From Halorussus aquaticus (GTDB lineage Archaea; Halobacteriota; Halobacteria; Halobacteriales; Haladaptataceae), in the NCBI RefSeq assembly GCF_024218795.1, contig NZ_CP100400.1, forward strand, positions 2,356,001-2,420,000: a stretch of 64,000 nt of DNA. The letters run 5' to 3'. Below, one piece after another: positions 8,847 to 17,583 of the stretch. The notes beneath the pieces are model-generated. The model did no database searches and was not told where the DNA came from. It was given only the letters and a program-made list of their open reading frames with translations. The position numbers and the translations under genes were made by a program. The number at the start of each line of letters is the position of its first letter. The stretch's first letter is position 1.

Positions 8847-8873
8847 TCGAATCTGCGAGAATCGCAGGTTCGA
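8847..8873. promoter_or_regulatory. 12-bp stem-loop upstream of the DHH nuclease gene
   Basis: Bases 8847-8858 pair with 8862-8873 around a 3-nt GAA loop, with a single G-T type mismatch (TCGAATCTGCGA against TCGCAGGTTCGA). It lies in the 285-bp gap between two divergent genes, 61-87 nt before the DHH gene start. It could be a 5' leader structure or an operator. The rest of this gap (8787-9071) shows no gene. Confidence 0.4.
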
Positions 8874-9071
8874 CGCGTCCAGACGTGTCTGAATCGTACA
8901 GACCACGAAGTGAACTTCTTTCGAGGAGCGGTTCCGACTCTGCTCCGGTCACGACACGGAGCGACGGCACAGAGACTCCCGACGAGGAACTGTTCCAACG
9001 CCACGGGTAACGCCACCATCTCTGCCTAGCGGTTCGCAACCTTTAGAACGCGCCCGCCCGGAGATTTGACC

Positions 9072-9584
9072 ATGCGGTTGTTCCGGTCGAGCGAGATACT
9101 CGGCATCGCCGAGGACGCCCTCCAGTTCGCCCTCGCGGCCTCCGAGGACGCCCATCCCCACGAGTACATGGGCTTCCTCCGCGGCGAGGACGCCCGGTCG
9201 CTCGGACTCGAACGAGACGGGACCGTCATCACCGACGTACTAGTCATCCCCGGCACGGAGACTAACTCGGTGAGCGCGACCGTCAAGACGAGCCAGATAC
9301 CCAACGACTTCAACTCCGTCGGGTCGGTCCACTCCCACCCGAACGGCGTCCTGAAGCCGAGCAAGGAGGACCTCGCCACGTTCGGGAAGGGGAAGGTCCA
9401 CATCATCATCGGCTACCCCTACGACGACGAGGACTGGAAGGCGTTCGACCGAGAGGGCGACCCCCGGGAGTTGGACGTTCTCGACGTCTCGCTCCCCGAG
9501 GGCGAATCGTTCTTCGACTTCACGCAGGCCGACATCGACGCCGAGTTGGACTACGACCTCGGCGAGGATTCAGACTCACCATGA
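9072..9584 (+). CDS. JAMM/MPN+ metalloprotease (desampylase family)
   Basis: A 170-residue protein with a full JAMM zinc site: Glu31, His87-Ser-His89-Pro and Ser97-x2-Asp100 ([16 protein letters not shown]). Haloarchaeal JAMM proteins remove ubiquitin-like SAMP modifiers from proteins, and this is a plausible role here. The ATG at 9072 is preferred to a TTG two codons upstream. The gene ends 16 bp before ribL on the same strand, so the two are probably an operon. The C-terminus is a very acidic tail. It may be a divergent paralogue rather than the main desampylase. Confidence 0.8.
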   Translation: MRLFRSSEILGIAEDALQFALAASEDAHPHEYMGFLRGEDARSLGLERDGTVITDVLVIPGTETNSVSATVKTSQIPNDFNSVGSVHSHPNGVLKPSKEDLATFGKGKVHIIIGYPYDDEDWKAFDREGDPRELDVLDVSLPEGESFFDFTQADIDAELDYDLGEDSDSP

Positions 9585-9600
9585 CCGACGAGGACTCAGC

Positions 9601-10035
9601 ATGACCCACGTCATCGCACAGGGAACCTTCGACCTCCTCCACCCCGGACACGTCCACTACCTCCGGGACGCCGCGGCGTTCGGCGATAGACTCACCGTCA
9701 TCGTCGCCCGCAGGGAGAACGTCACCCACAAGGACCCGCCGATTCTGCCGAACCGCCAGCGCCGCGACGTGGTGGCCGCCATCGACGTTGTAGACGACGC
9801 CCGCGTCGGCCACCCCGAGGACATCTTCGTGCCCATCGAGGAACTCGACCCCGACGTCATCGCCCTCGGCCACGACCAGCACCACGACGAGACCGCCATC
9901 GCCGACGAACTCGCTCGCCGCGGTATCGACTGCGAGGTCCGGCGCGCGAGTCCCCGCGACCCCGAGTACGAGGGCGAACTGCTCTCGACGGGCCGCATCA
10001 TCGACCGGATTCTCGCCGAGCGCGGCGACCGCTGA
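9601..10035 (+). CDS. ribL: FAD synthase (archaeal FMN adenylyltransferase)
   Basis: A 144-residue nucleotidyltransferase that makes FAD from FMN and a nucleoside triphosphate. The HxGH motif is present as His14-Pro-Gly-His17 in [14 protein letters not shown], and the second motif near the C-terminus reads [10 protein letters not shown]. Length fits archaeal RibL, which is a stand-alone enzyme unlike the bacterial bifunctional RibF. The cysteines of the methanogen enzyme are mostly absent; one Cys (near residue 110) remains. It directly follows the JAMM gene with a 16-bp gap. Confidence 0.88.
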   Translation: MTHVIAQGTFDLLHPGHVHYLRDAAAFGDRLTVIVARRENVTHKDPPILPNRQRRDVVAAIDVVDDARVGHPEDIFVPIEELDPDVIALGHDQHHDETAIADELARRGIDCEVRRASPRDPEYEGELLSTGRIIDRILAERGDR

Positions 10036-10235
10036 CGGCCCGGCCCGGTGACACGCGCGACCGAGCGCCGTCGTCTCCGCCCTCGGTCTGCATACTGCGA
10101 TGCAATCGGAGACTCGTTCTGTGGCCGTCCCGTCGCCAGACTCTCCGTATCCCGCCGCTATCGGCGTCACTCGCGGACTATACCTGATAGCCAGATTATA
10201 ACAAAGCCGCTTCCGACCGTCCGATAGGCCGACCT

Positions 10236-11819
10236 ATGGTCTCCCCCACAGACGTAGACGACGACAGGCGACGGTTGCTGGCGGGCGTCGGCGTCGCGGC
10301 GTTCGGCGACCTCGGAATCGGTGTGCGAGGCGATGGCGGCGAAGGCAGTGGCGGCAGTGAACAGAACGGGGACGGCGACTCGGCGGACGGCACCGACGAA
10401 CGGTCCGGCGTCCACCCCGACTGGCGGACCCGCGGGTTCGACGCCGGAAACACGAGTTACAACCACGCGACGACCGGCCCGACCGAGCGAGGTCGCCCGA
10501 CGTGGCACTTCTGGGAGTTCACGACCGGTCCGGTGGTCGCCGACGGTACCGTCTACGTCGGCGGCCGGGGCGGATGGGGCGACGACCGGACCAGCGACGG
10601 CGTCTACGCGGTGGACCCCGAGACCGGCGAACTGGAGTGGGAAGCGACGTTCGAGGACGCGTCGTTCGGGCGTCCCACGGTCTCCGGCGGGACCGTCTAC
10701 GCCTTCGGGTCCGAGGACGTGCTGTACGCGCTCGACGCGGCGACCGGCGAGGAGCGCTGGCGCTACGCTGACGCGGCGAACGTCGGAACGCCGGTCGTCG
10801 CCGACGGAACGGTCTTCCTCGGCGGTCGCCAGCGGTTGGTCGCGCTCGACGCCGAGACGGGCGCGCACCGCTGGGAGTACGACGCCGCCGACGGAATCGC
10901 GTACTCACCGGCGGTCCGTCGCGGACGCGTGTTCGCCAGCGAGGGAACGTGGCGCGTCTCGGACCACCGACTCCACGCGTTCGACGCCGCGACCGGCGAG
11001 CGACGCTGGACGTACGAGTACCCGGACGACTGCGAGTTCGTCAGAATCGCGCCCACGGTGGGCGAGGAGACGGTCTTCGTCGGCGGCGGGTCCCACGACA
11101 TCGACGACGGACTGGGCCGGGTCGTCGCGTTGGACGCGAACACCGGCGACGTGGCGTGGTCGTGGGTCGGAGAGGAACCCATGAACCAGACGATGGCGCT
11201 GGCACACGACACTCTGTACGTCCCGACGAAGGGCGCGTTCACGGCGCTCGACGCCACGACAGGCGAGGAACGCTGGCAGTTCGCCGTCGATTCCGCCGAC
11301 CGGAATCCGATGGCCCGCATCGACCGATTCTCACCCCCGGCGGTTGTCGGCGACACCGTGTACGTCGGCGGATACGACGCCGCGGTCTACGCGCTCGACA
11401 CTCGCTCGGGGGAGTGTCGGTGGCGCTACGCTCTCGGCGAAATGTCTCGCGCTAGCTCTCAACCAGCGGTGGTGGACGGGACGGTGTACGTCGCCTGCGA
11501 CCACCTCTACGCGCTGGCGGAGACCGGAGACGCGAGCGTGGAGGCCAACTTCGTCTTCGAGAACACGGGACCCGGACCCGAACACGAGATACGGGTCGGC
11601 AGGCGAGTCACGTTCTGGGGGCGACTCACCACCGGGCCGATAGCTCGCTACGAGTGGGACTTCACGGGCGACGGAACTGCGGACGCGACCGGGCAGTTCG
11701 CCAACTACACCTACGAGGAGTCGGGGAAGAAAACGGCGACGTTGCGGGCGGTCGGTGCGGACGGGCGCACAGACACGATGACCCGCGCGGTTCGCGTCAG
11801 ACCGACGGTAGACTCGTAG
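10236..11819 (+). CDS. Exported PQQ-type beta-propeller with C-terminal PKD domain
   Basis: A 527-residue protein. Seven or eight WD-like PQQ repeats run from about residue 60 to 430, each with the pattern VVADGTVYVGG ... ALDAATGEERWRY. Residues ~435-525 form a PKD domain (RYEWDFTGDGTADATGQFANYTYEESGKK in outline). The N-terminus DDRRRLLAGVGVAAFG looks like a degenerate Tat signal. These proteins are thought to act as surface scaffolds or dehydrogenase-like enzymes; no active site can be named. An ATTATAA TATA element sits at 10195-10201. It is convergent with the NDH-2 gene, ending 6 bp from it. Confidence 0.82.
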   Translation: MVSPTDVDDDRRRLLAGVGVAAFGDLGIGVRGDGGEGSGGSEQNGDGDSADGTDERSGVHPDWRTRGFDAGNTSYNHATTGPTERGRPTWHFWEFTTGPVVADGTVYVGGRGGWGDDRTSDGVYAVDPETGELEWEATFEDASFGRPTVSGGTVYAFGSEDVLYALDAATGEERWRYADAANVGTPVVADGTVFLGGRQRLVALDAETGAHRWEYDAADGIAYSPAVRRGRVFASEGTWRVSDHRLHAFDAATGERRWTYEYPDDCEFVRIAPTVGEETVFVGGGSHDIDDGLGRVVALDANTGDVAWSWVGEEPMNQTMALAHDTLYVPTKGAFTALDATTGEERWQFAVDSADRNPMARIDRFSPPAVVGDTVYVGGYDAAVYALDTRSGECRWRYALGEMSRASSQPAVVDGTVYVACDHLYALAETGDASVEANFVFENTGPGPEHEIRVGRRVTFWGRLTTGPIARYEWDFTGDGTADATGQFANYTYEESGKKTATLRAVGADGRTDTMTRAVRVRPTVDS

Positions 11820-11825
11820 TCGTCG

Positions 11826-12983
11826 CTACAGCGAGTCCCACGCCTTCAGCGCGCGGGGCCACGACGTGAGGTCGGCGATCCAGCGCGCGGCCACGGCCTT
11901 CTTCAGGAACTTCGCGGGGTAGGAGTTGAACGTCCGAATCGGGACCGAATCGACGTCGTGGGCGACCGCGGTCTCGCCGACCGAGATGAGCGTCCCCTTG
12001 TCGTCGTAGGTCCACGTCTTCAGCGGTTGGTCGTTGATGGCGCGGGCGATGTTCTGGCCCGCGACTTCGGCGGCCTGCCACGCCGCCTGCGCGGTCGGCG
12101 GTGCGGGGTCCTCGCCCTGGTCGATGATGGCCGAGTCGCCGATGGCGAAGACGCTCCCGTCGCTGGTCTGGAAGTTCGACTCCGTGGTGACGCGGTTGTG
12201 TTCGTTGTCGAGTTCGGTGCCGTCGAGCGCGTCCTGTCCGGTGATACCGCCGGTCCAGACGAACACGTCGTAGTCGAGAGGGTCGCCCTCGTCGAACTCG
12301 ATGGCGTCCTCGGTGGCCTCCGTGATGGGGTCGTCGGTCAGGATTTCGACGTCGGCCTCTTCGAGATGTCGCCGGACCGTCCCCTGAAGCTCGGAGTCCT
12401 GTCCGGGCATGATCTCTTCGAGCGCTTCCACGAGGTAGATGTCGATGGGCGCGCGGTGCTCGTCGCGGTACTCCGCGACTTCGCCCGCGCTCTGGATACC
12501 CGACAGACCAGCGCCGCCGATGACGACCGTCGCGGGGTCGTTGCGCGAGGCCTGCGAGGCCGCCGCTTCGACCTGATCGTGAATCTCACGGGCGTCGTCG
12601 AGGTTCTTGAGTGTCAGCGCGTTCTCCTCCATGCCGGGGATGCCGTAGTAGGCGGTCTGGCTCCCGAGCGCGACGAGCAGGTAGTCGTACTCGACCGAGT
12701 CGTCGCCGTCGAGTTCGACGGTCTGGTCGTCGGTATCGACACTCTCGACTCGCGCCTGTACGAACTCGGTGCTCGGGCTAGCGATGTCGCCGACGGGAAT
12801 CGTGATGTCGTTCTCCACGCTCGGGTCGCGGATGACCCGGTGGGCCTCGTGGAGCACGAGATGGTAGTTGTTCTCCGAAATCCACGTCAACTCGGCGTCG
12901 GCGTGGTGTAGTTCCTCTTCCAATCGCTGAACCGCGCCTGCACCGGCGTAACCGGCGCCGAGTACGACGACCTTCTCAGTCAT
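11826..12983 (-). CDS. ndh: Type II NADH dehydrogenase / FAD-dependent oxidoreductase
   Basis: A 385-residue flavoprotein. The N-terminus holds the FAD-binding Rossmann motif VVVLGAGYAGAG, and a second dinucleotide motif VVIGGAGLSGIQSAGEV lies near residue 150 for NAD(P)H. The C-terminal FAD contact VFAIGDSAIID follows near residue 280. Members pass electrons from NADH to quinone without pumping protons, bound to the inner face of the membrane; sulfide:quinone reductase is an alternative but the paired redox cysteines expected for it are not evident. The ATG at 12983 starts MTEKVVVLG. No partner gene is adjacent on the same strand. Confidence 0.82.
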   Translation of the reverse strand: MTEKVVVLGAGYAGAGAVQRLEEELHHADAELTWISENNYHLVLHEAHRVIRDPSVENDITIPVGDIASPSTEFVQARVESVDTDDQTVELDGDDSVEYDYLLVALGSQTAYYGIPGMEENALTLKNLDDAREIHDQVEAAASQASRNDPATVVIGGAGLSGIQSAGEVAEYRDEHRAPIDIYLVEALEEIMPGQDSELQGTVRRHLEEADVEILTDDPITEATEDAIEFDEGDPLDYDVFVWTGGITGQDALDGTELDNEHNRVTTESNFQTSDGSVFAIGDSAIIDQGEDPAPPTAQAAWQAAEVAGQNIARAINDQPLKTWTYDDKGTLISVGETAVAHDVDSVPIRTFNSYPAKFLKKAVAARWIADLTSWPRALKAWDSL

Positions 12984-13152
12984 ATCGGAAACTCCGAAGG
13001 CCTCGGATACAAAGGCTTTGGAAGTCACGTACGGACGGTTGAGAATGACAAACAGGGGTAGCGGGCGGTGAATCCGATTCGGACGAGTCCCGCACGGGCG
13101 AACGGTTCCGGTCGATCACCACCGGGGAACGTCGCAGAGAAGAGAGCGAGAG

Positions 13153-13686
13153 CTAGTGTTCGGGCGTTTCGGCGGGCGCTTCCATCGACGCGATCTTCAG
13201 GATGAGGATGTTGTTGGTGTCGTCCTTGCCGTCTACCGTCCCCTCGATGACGAGTTTCGACAGCGGCGTGGGACCGACGCGGACCGAGTCGCCCTCGTGG
13301 AACTCGCGGACCGACCCGCGGACGTGGATTTCTGCGCGACAGAGTTCGGGGTGGTGGACGCTGGCGAGGTCTATCTCACCGACGTTCGCCTCCTCGACTT
13401 CCTCCCCCTCGTGGAACAGCGGCACCTCGGCCTCCTGGTCCATGTCCTGAACGCCGAGTGCGTCGAAGGCGTTGGCGGTCGGTTTGTACCCACCCTTGGG
13501 ACCGGGGACGCCTTCGACCAGTTGGAGGGCCTTCAGGCTCTGCATCTGGTTCCGGATGGTGCCGGGGTTGCGGTCCACTTCGTCGGCGATGTCCTCACCT
13601 TTGACTGCGTCTTCGGTCTCGCGGTGGAGGTCTACGAGCGCGCGGAGAATTTTCTTCTGACTCGCGGTCAGTTCGATTGACGACAT
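13153..13686 (-). CDS. Winged-helix transcriptional regulator (Rrf2/COG2524-like)
   Basis: A 177-residue protein with an N-terminal winged helix-turn-helix (ELTASQKKILRALVDL ... EVDRNPGTIRNQMQSLKALQLVEG). A glycine-rich wing (GPKGGYKPT) follows, then a beta-rich C-terminal domain of about 100 residues that may bind an effector. It is best described as a one-domain-HTH archaeal regulator like those annotated Rrf2 or COG2524; no Fe-S cysteines of true Rrf2 proteins are present. The start at 13686 fits a TATA element at 13713-13718. A perfect inverted repeat between TATA and start suggests autoregulation. Confidence 0.75.
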   Translation of the reverse strand: MSSIELTASQKKILRALVDLHRETEDAVKGEDIADEVDRNPGTIRNQMQSLKALQLVEGVPGPKGGYKPTANAFDALGVQDMDQEAEVPLFHEGEEVEEANVGEIDLASVHHPELCRAEIHVRGSVREFHEGDSVRVGPTPLSKLVIEGTVDGKDDTNNILILKIASMEAPAETPEH

Positions 13687-13698
13687 TAGACAAACCTT

Positions 13699-13718
13699 GG
13701 CAATAGATTGCCTTAAAT
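13699..13718 (-). promoter_or_regulatory. Promoter with GGCAAT-AG-ATTGCC inverted repeat
   Basis: The perfect 6-bp inverted repeat GGCAAT/ATTGCC with a 2-nt spacer occupies 13699-13712. It abuts the minus-strand TATA element (ATTTAAG on that strand, 13712-13718) and lies 13 nt before the regulator's ATG. Binding there would block transcription initiation. It is a good candidate autoregulatory operator. Confidence 0.5.
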
Positions 13719-13836
13719 GCGGCGAACCGCACGAAAGGACGGTGGGATTTCGGGGTTCGGACCGACTACAGTTAACGGTCTCGCATCCGACCGACGGAGC
13801 GACAGCGATTTGGCAGTGGCGACGGTGCGACCAACT

Positions 13837-14766
13837 ATGCAGGACAAACGCGTCATGGTGACCGGCGGTGCAGGTTTCATCGGTTCGAATCTGGCGAACT
13901 ACCTCGCGGCGGACAACGACGTGATCGCGGTGGACGACCTCTACCTCGGCACGCCCGAGAATCTCGACGAGTCGGTCGAGTTCCACGACGTGAGCGTCTT
14001 GGACGGCGACCTCCCGACCGAAGGCGTGGACGTGCTGTTCCACCTCGCGGCGCTGTCGTCGCTCACGATGCACGAGGACAGCATCGACGGACTCCGCGAC
14101 GGCGTCCGCGTCAACGTCGAGGGCTTCGCCAACACCGTCGAGCAGGTCCGACAGGACGGCTGTGACACCGTGGTCTACGCCTCCACCTCGTCTATCTACG
14201 GGAGTCGGACCGAACCCTCGCCCGAGAGCATGGACGTAGAGGCGCGCACGGGCTACGAGGCTTCGAAACTCGCCCGCGAGCGCTACGGCGAGTACTTCGC
14301 CAACGCCCACGACATGAACGTCGCGGGGATGCGCTTCTTCTCGGTGTATCAGGGCTACGGCGGGTCGGAGGAACACAAGGGCGAGTACGCCAACATCATC
14401 TCGCAGTTCGCAGACGACATCGCCAACGGCGAGTCGCCGGTCATCTACGGCGACGGCAGTCACACCCGCGACTTCACCCACGTCTCGGACATCGTTCGCG
14501 GTCTGGAACTCGCGGCCGACCACGAACTCACGGGCGTCTACAACCTCGGGACGGGCGAGTCCTACAGCGCCAACGAAGTCGTCGAGATGCTGAAGGAGGA
14601 ACTCGACTCGGACGTGGAACCGGAACACGTCGAGAACCCCATCCCCGACGACATGTTCGTCCACGACACCATGGCCGACCGCTCGAAGATGACGGAGGCG
14701 ACCGGCTGGGAACCCGAAATAAGCTTCGAGGAGGGTCTGAAGGAAGTCTGCGCGCCGTACAAGTAA
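13837..14766 (+). CDS. NAD-dependent nucleotide-sugar epimerase/dehydratase
   Basis: A 309-residue extended short-chain dehydrogenase. The NAD motif VTGGAGFIGS is at residues 8-17, the catalytic Ser region STSS at 116-119 and Tyr140-x3-Lys144 (GYEASK). The HTRDFTHVSDIVRG and GVYNLGTGESYS segments are typical of UDP-glucose 4-epimerase-like enzymes acting on nucleotide sugars. It may provide sugars for surface glycoprotein N-glycosylation, but no glycosyltransferase is nearby. The ATG at 13837 starts MQDKRVMVTGG; upstream in-frame codons have no support. Confidence 0.85.
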   Translation: MQDKRVMVTGGAGFIGSNLANYLAADNDVIAVDDLYLGTPENLDESVEFHDVSVLDGDLPTEGVDVLFHLAALSSLTMHEDSIDGLRDGVRVNVEGFANTVEQVRQDGCDTVVYASTSSIYGSRTEPSPESMDVEARTGYEASKLARERYGEYFANAHDMNVAGMRFFSVYQGYGGSEEHKGEYANIISQFADDIANGESPVIYGDGSHTRDFTHVSDIVRGLELAADHELTGVYNLGTGESYSANEVVEMLKEELDSDVEPEHVENPIPDDMFVHDTMADRSKMTEATGWEPEISFEEGLKEVCAPYK

Positions 14767-14857
14767 GCGGGTCGGTGCTGACGCGCTAACACTCACTTTC
14801 CAATCCTCTAGCTCTGTCGAGGCCGGAAAGAGAACGACGCCCAGTCGGTCACAGTTC

Positions 14858-15085
14858 CTAACGAAGTCCGAATAGACCGAATGCGGTGACTCCCGCGCCG
14901 AGTAGCAATAGAACGAGGTAGGAGAATGCCGGATTCGTCGCCGTTCCCGAGCGAGGCGCTCCTCGTGGCGGGGAGTGGAGGAACTCCGTCACGCCGACCC
15001 AGACGACAGCCGCCAATGCGACGCCCATCGTGATGATGCCCAATGCAAGGACGAGCAATCGTCCCGGTCCGAGTTTTGAGTGCAC
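14858..15085 (-). CDS. Small two-helix membrane protein
   Basis: A 75-residue protein with two hydrophobic segments (LLVLALGIITMGVALAAVVWVGV and YLVLLLLGAGVTAFGLFGL) joined by a Pro/Arg-rich loop. The start is GTG at 15085 and no ATG is available upstream. I do not recognise a family. It stands alone between the epimerase and arginase genes. Confidence 0.5.
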   Translation of the reverse strand: MHSKLGPGRLLVLALGIITMGVALAAVVWVGVTEFLHSPPRGAPRSGTATNPAFSYLVLLLLGAGVTAFGLFGLR

Positions 15086-15240
15086 GTTCCGTGTTCTGGA
15101 ATCAGTGACCGAAAAAATCTTGCTATAAGAAACCTAGATATATTTCGTCCCTGTTCCACACTCTCATCGTTTTCGCCTCGCAATTTTCGGGACGAAGCGA
15201 AATCACGTCTTCTTTACCCCCGGCCACAGACCCTTCGACC

Positions 15241-16161
15241 ATGAATCGACAGGTGCAGATTATCGGGGTTCCGATGGACCTCGGTGCAGACCGACGAGGC
15301 GTGGACATGGGGTCGTCTACCATCCGATACGCCGGACTCGCTGACGAACTCGAAGCCGCAGGGGTCGAAACGACCGACGCGGGCGACTTGCCGGTCCCGC
15401 GCGCCGAAGAGCGCGACCCGGAGACCGTGCAACCGAACGAGGGGTCGGCAAAGTTCCTGCAGGAGACCGCCGAGGTGTGTACGGACCTCGCCGACGAAGT
15501 GGCCGAGACGCTCGACGCGGGCCAGTTCCCGCTCGTCCTCGGCGGCGACCACTCCATCGCCATCGGGACGGTGACGGGCGCGGCCCGCGACGCCGATATC
15601 GGCGTCATCTGGTTCGACGCGCACGGCGACTTCAACACGCCCGCGACCTCGCCGTCAGGCAACGTCCACGGGATGCCGCTGGCGGCGCTGCTCGGCATCG
15701 GCGACTTCGCCGACACCGAGTGGGCCAACGCCCCGAATCTCAGCGAAGAGAACGTCGCCATAGTCGGCCTCCGGCGTCTGGACGACGCCGAGCGCGAGGC
15801 GATTCGGGAGAGCGACGTGACCGCCTTCACCATGTCCGACATCGACGAGCGGGGCGTCGTCCCGGTCGTGGAGGACGCGCTCGACGTGGCGACCGACGGC
15901 ACCGACGGCGTCCACGTCAGCCTCGACATGGACTGGCTCGACCCCAAGGAAGCGCCCGGCGTCGGGACGCCGGTCCGCGGCGGCGTCACCTACCGAGAGG
16001 CCCACTCCGCGCTGGAGACCGTCGCCGAACGCGACGAGACCGAGGACATCCTGCGGACGCTGGAAGTGGTGGAGGTCAACGCGATTCTGGACCACCACAA
16101 CGAGACGGCGGAACTGGCGACCGAACTCGCGGCGAGCGCGCTCGGCAAGCGGATTCTCTGA
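15241..16161 (+). CDS. rocF: Arginase
   Basis: A 306-residue ureohydrolase that splits arginine into ornithine and urea. All three manganese-site motifs are present: GGDHSIAIG, DAHGDFNTP and SLDMDWLDPKEAPGVGTPV. The N-terminus VQIIGVPMDLGADRRGVDMG is typical of arginases rather than agmatinases, and the PxDxGADRRGVDMGP-like loop supports L-arginine as substrate. No other arginine pathway gene is beside it. A short GC hairpin (16181-16196) lies between its stop and the convergent membrane-protein gene and may help to end transcription. Confidence 0.9.
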   Translation: MNRQVQIIGVPMDLGADRRGVDMGSSTIRYAGLADELEAAGVETTDAGDLPVPRAEERDPETVQPNEGSAKFLQETAEVCTDLADEVAETLDAGQFPLVLGGDHSIAIGTVTGAARDADIGVIWFDAHGDFNTPATSPSGNVHGMPLAALLGIGDFADTEWANAPNLSEENVAIVGLRRLDDAEREAIRESDVTAFTMSDIDERGVVPVVEDALDVATDGTDGVHVSLDMDWLDPKEAPGVGTPVRGGVTYREAHSALETVAERDETEDILRTLEVVEVNAILDHHNETAELATELAASALGKRIL

Positions 16162-16180
16162 GCCTCGTTCGAAGTCGATT

Positions 16181-16196
16181 CCCCGACTCGTCGGGG
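16181..16196. terminator. GC hairpin between convergent genes
   Basis: CCCCGA and TCGGGG pair around a CTCG loop 20 nt after the arginase stop and 30 nt beyond the end of the facing gene. There is no T-run, so a terminator role is only possible. Confidence 0.3.
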
Positions 16197-16225
16197 GAGA
16201 GTCCGAGAAACCTGTATCAGGTCCT

Positions 16226-16738
16226 TCAGGTCGGTCGGTCCGTCGCCTTCACGCTACGGTACGACAGCCCCGCACCGACGACGAACAGGAGTGTCGCCAC
16301 GTAGATGGGTCCGAGGTGCGTCAGCCAATCGTGGCCGAACAGTTCGAAGTAGTGCATCGGGAGCGCGAACGCGAGCGACACCACGGGAACGACGACTGCA
16401 GTGGCCCACGCCCACAACTGACCGCTCTGCACCCCGTACCAAGCCAGCGCCGCGACGCCGATTCCCGCCCCGATGAGGAGACCCGAGACGGCGACGTGGA
16501 GATGGTTGATGTAGTGTAACATCTCGGGGTTGCTCGCAGCGAGGTCTGCTCTCGTTACTCCGCCGAGCGTTTCGACCCCTAACTCGAAGCCCGACCCGAA
16601 GAAGGTTCTGTACAGGAACACGGCTCCGTATCCGACGAATCCCAGTCCGGCCAAGGCCATCAGGCGGACGCCGTTCCGGAGCCTCGCATCGGCTTCCGTC
16701 GTTCGTTCCGGTTGCCTGACCGTAGCTTTCTCTGCCAT
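16226..16738 (-). CDS. Four-helix membrane protein
   Basis: A 170-residue integral membrane protein with four hydrophobic segments beginning near residue 28 (MALAGLGFVGYGAVFLYRTFF) and a conserved-looking YINHLHVAVSGLLIGAGI segment. His residues in helix regions (HYINHLH, MHYFELFGHDWLTHLG) could bind a metal or heme, but this is only a suggestion. No family is recognised. A 14-bp inverted repeat lies directly before the start. Confidence 0.65.
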   Translation of the reverse strand: MAEKATVRQPERTTEADARLRNGVRLMALAGLGFVGYGAVFLYRTFFGSGFELGVETLGGVTRADLAASNPEMLHYINHLHVAVSGLLIGAGIGVAALAWYGVQSGQLWAWATAVVVPVVSLAFALPMHYFELFGHDWLTHLGPIYVATLLFVVGAGLSYRSVKATDRPT

Positions 16739-16743
16739 CTCAC

Positions 16744-16757
16744 CACCAAAATTGGTG
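16744..16757 (-). promoter_or_regulatory. Inverted repeat CACCAA-AA-TTGGTG before membrane-protein gene
   Basis: A perfect 6-bp inverted repeat with a 2-nt spacer lies 6-19 nt upstream of the ATG at 16738. In a short-leader or leaderless transcript this covers the transcription start and could be an operator. Confidence 0.4.
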
Positions 16758-16895
16758 TACGTTCTCGATTAGCATAGCCGTGCCGGATACGCTCTTCTCG
16801 GTCCGGACAACTTTAACAGCCCGTTCCGACGAGAGCATGGGCCGACGAACTTGAAACCATCACTACCAAGTCTGTACTCTGCGGCGTACGTGACG

Positions 16896-17561
16896 ATGCC
16901 GGACTACGACGCGATTCTGTTCGACAACGACGGCGTGCTGGTCGAACCCCCGGCCCGCGACACGCTCCGAGAGGCCGCGCGGTCGGCCTTCAGCGCTGTC
17001 GGCGTCGGCGACGCTAACGAAGCGCACGTCGAGGACGTGATGCACGGCGTCACCCCCGAGTTACTCCGAGACGTCTGCGCCGCGTACGACCTCGACGAGT
17101 CGGCGTTCTGGGAGGCCCGCGACCGCCACGCCTCGCGCGCCCAGCGCGAGGAGTTCCGCGACGGCGAGCGGGACCGCTACGACGACGTGGCGGCGCTCGC
17201 GGACCTCGACCACGACTTCGGTATCGTGAGTTCGAACCAGCACGCCACCATCGAGTTCATCCTGTCGTTCTTCGAGTGGGAGCCTCTGTTCGACACCTAC
17301 TACGGCCGAGAACGAGCGGTCGAGAGCATTCGTCGGAAGAAACCCGAACCTCACTACCTCGAACGTGCGCTGGCCGACCTCGGGACCGACTCCGCGCTCT
17401 TCGTCGGCGACAGCGAGAGCGACGTGGAGGCGGCCCGACGCGCGGGTCTGGACTCGGCGTTCGTCCGGCGCGACCACTCCGAGGGCGTCGAACTGTCGGT
17501 CGAACCGACGTACGAGGTCCGGGACCTGTGGGACGTCGTGGAAATAGCGACCGGAGAATAG
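16896..17561 (+). CDS. HAD-family phosphatase
   Basis: A 221-residue haloacid dehalogenase-like hydrolase. Motif I is FDNDGVLVEP with nucleophile Asp10 and acid Asp12, motif II is VSSNQ, the motif III lysine is in RRKKPEPHYL and motif IV is FVGDSESDVEAARRAG. A helical cap of about 65 residues sits between motifs I and II, as in phosphoglycolate phosphatase-like members. The substrate is probably a small phosphate ester. The ATG at 16896 (MPDYDAILFDNDG) is preferred to a longer upstream form. It converges with gyrA. Confidence 0.85.
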   Translation: MPDYDAILFDNDGVLVEPPARDTLREAARSAFSAVGVGDANEAHVEDVMHGVTPELLRDVCAAYDLDESAFWEARDRHASRAQREEFRDGERDRYDDVAALADLDHDFGIVSSNQHATIEFILSFFEWEPLFDTYYGRERAVESIRRKKPEPHYLERALADLGTDSALFVGDSESDVEAARRAGLDSAFVRRDHSEGVELSVEPTYEVRDLWDVVEIATGE

Positions 17562-17583
17562 TCGTCTCGGAGAGCGGCGTCCG

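Noticed and set aside
8840..8880. A tRNA-like GGTTCGA segment in the gap before the RecJ-like gene.
   Set aside because: The bases pair as one long hairpin, and no cloverleaf can be drawn.
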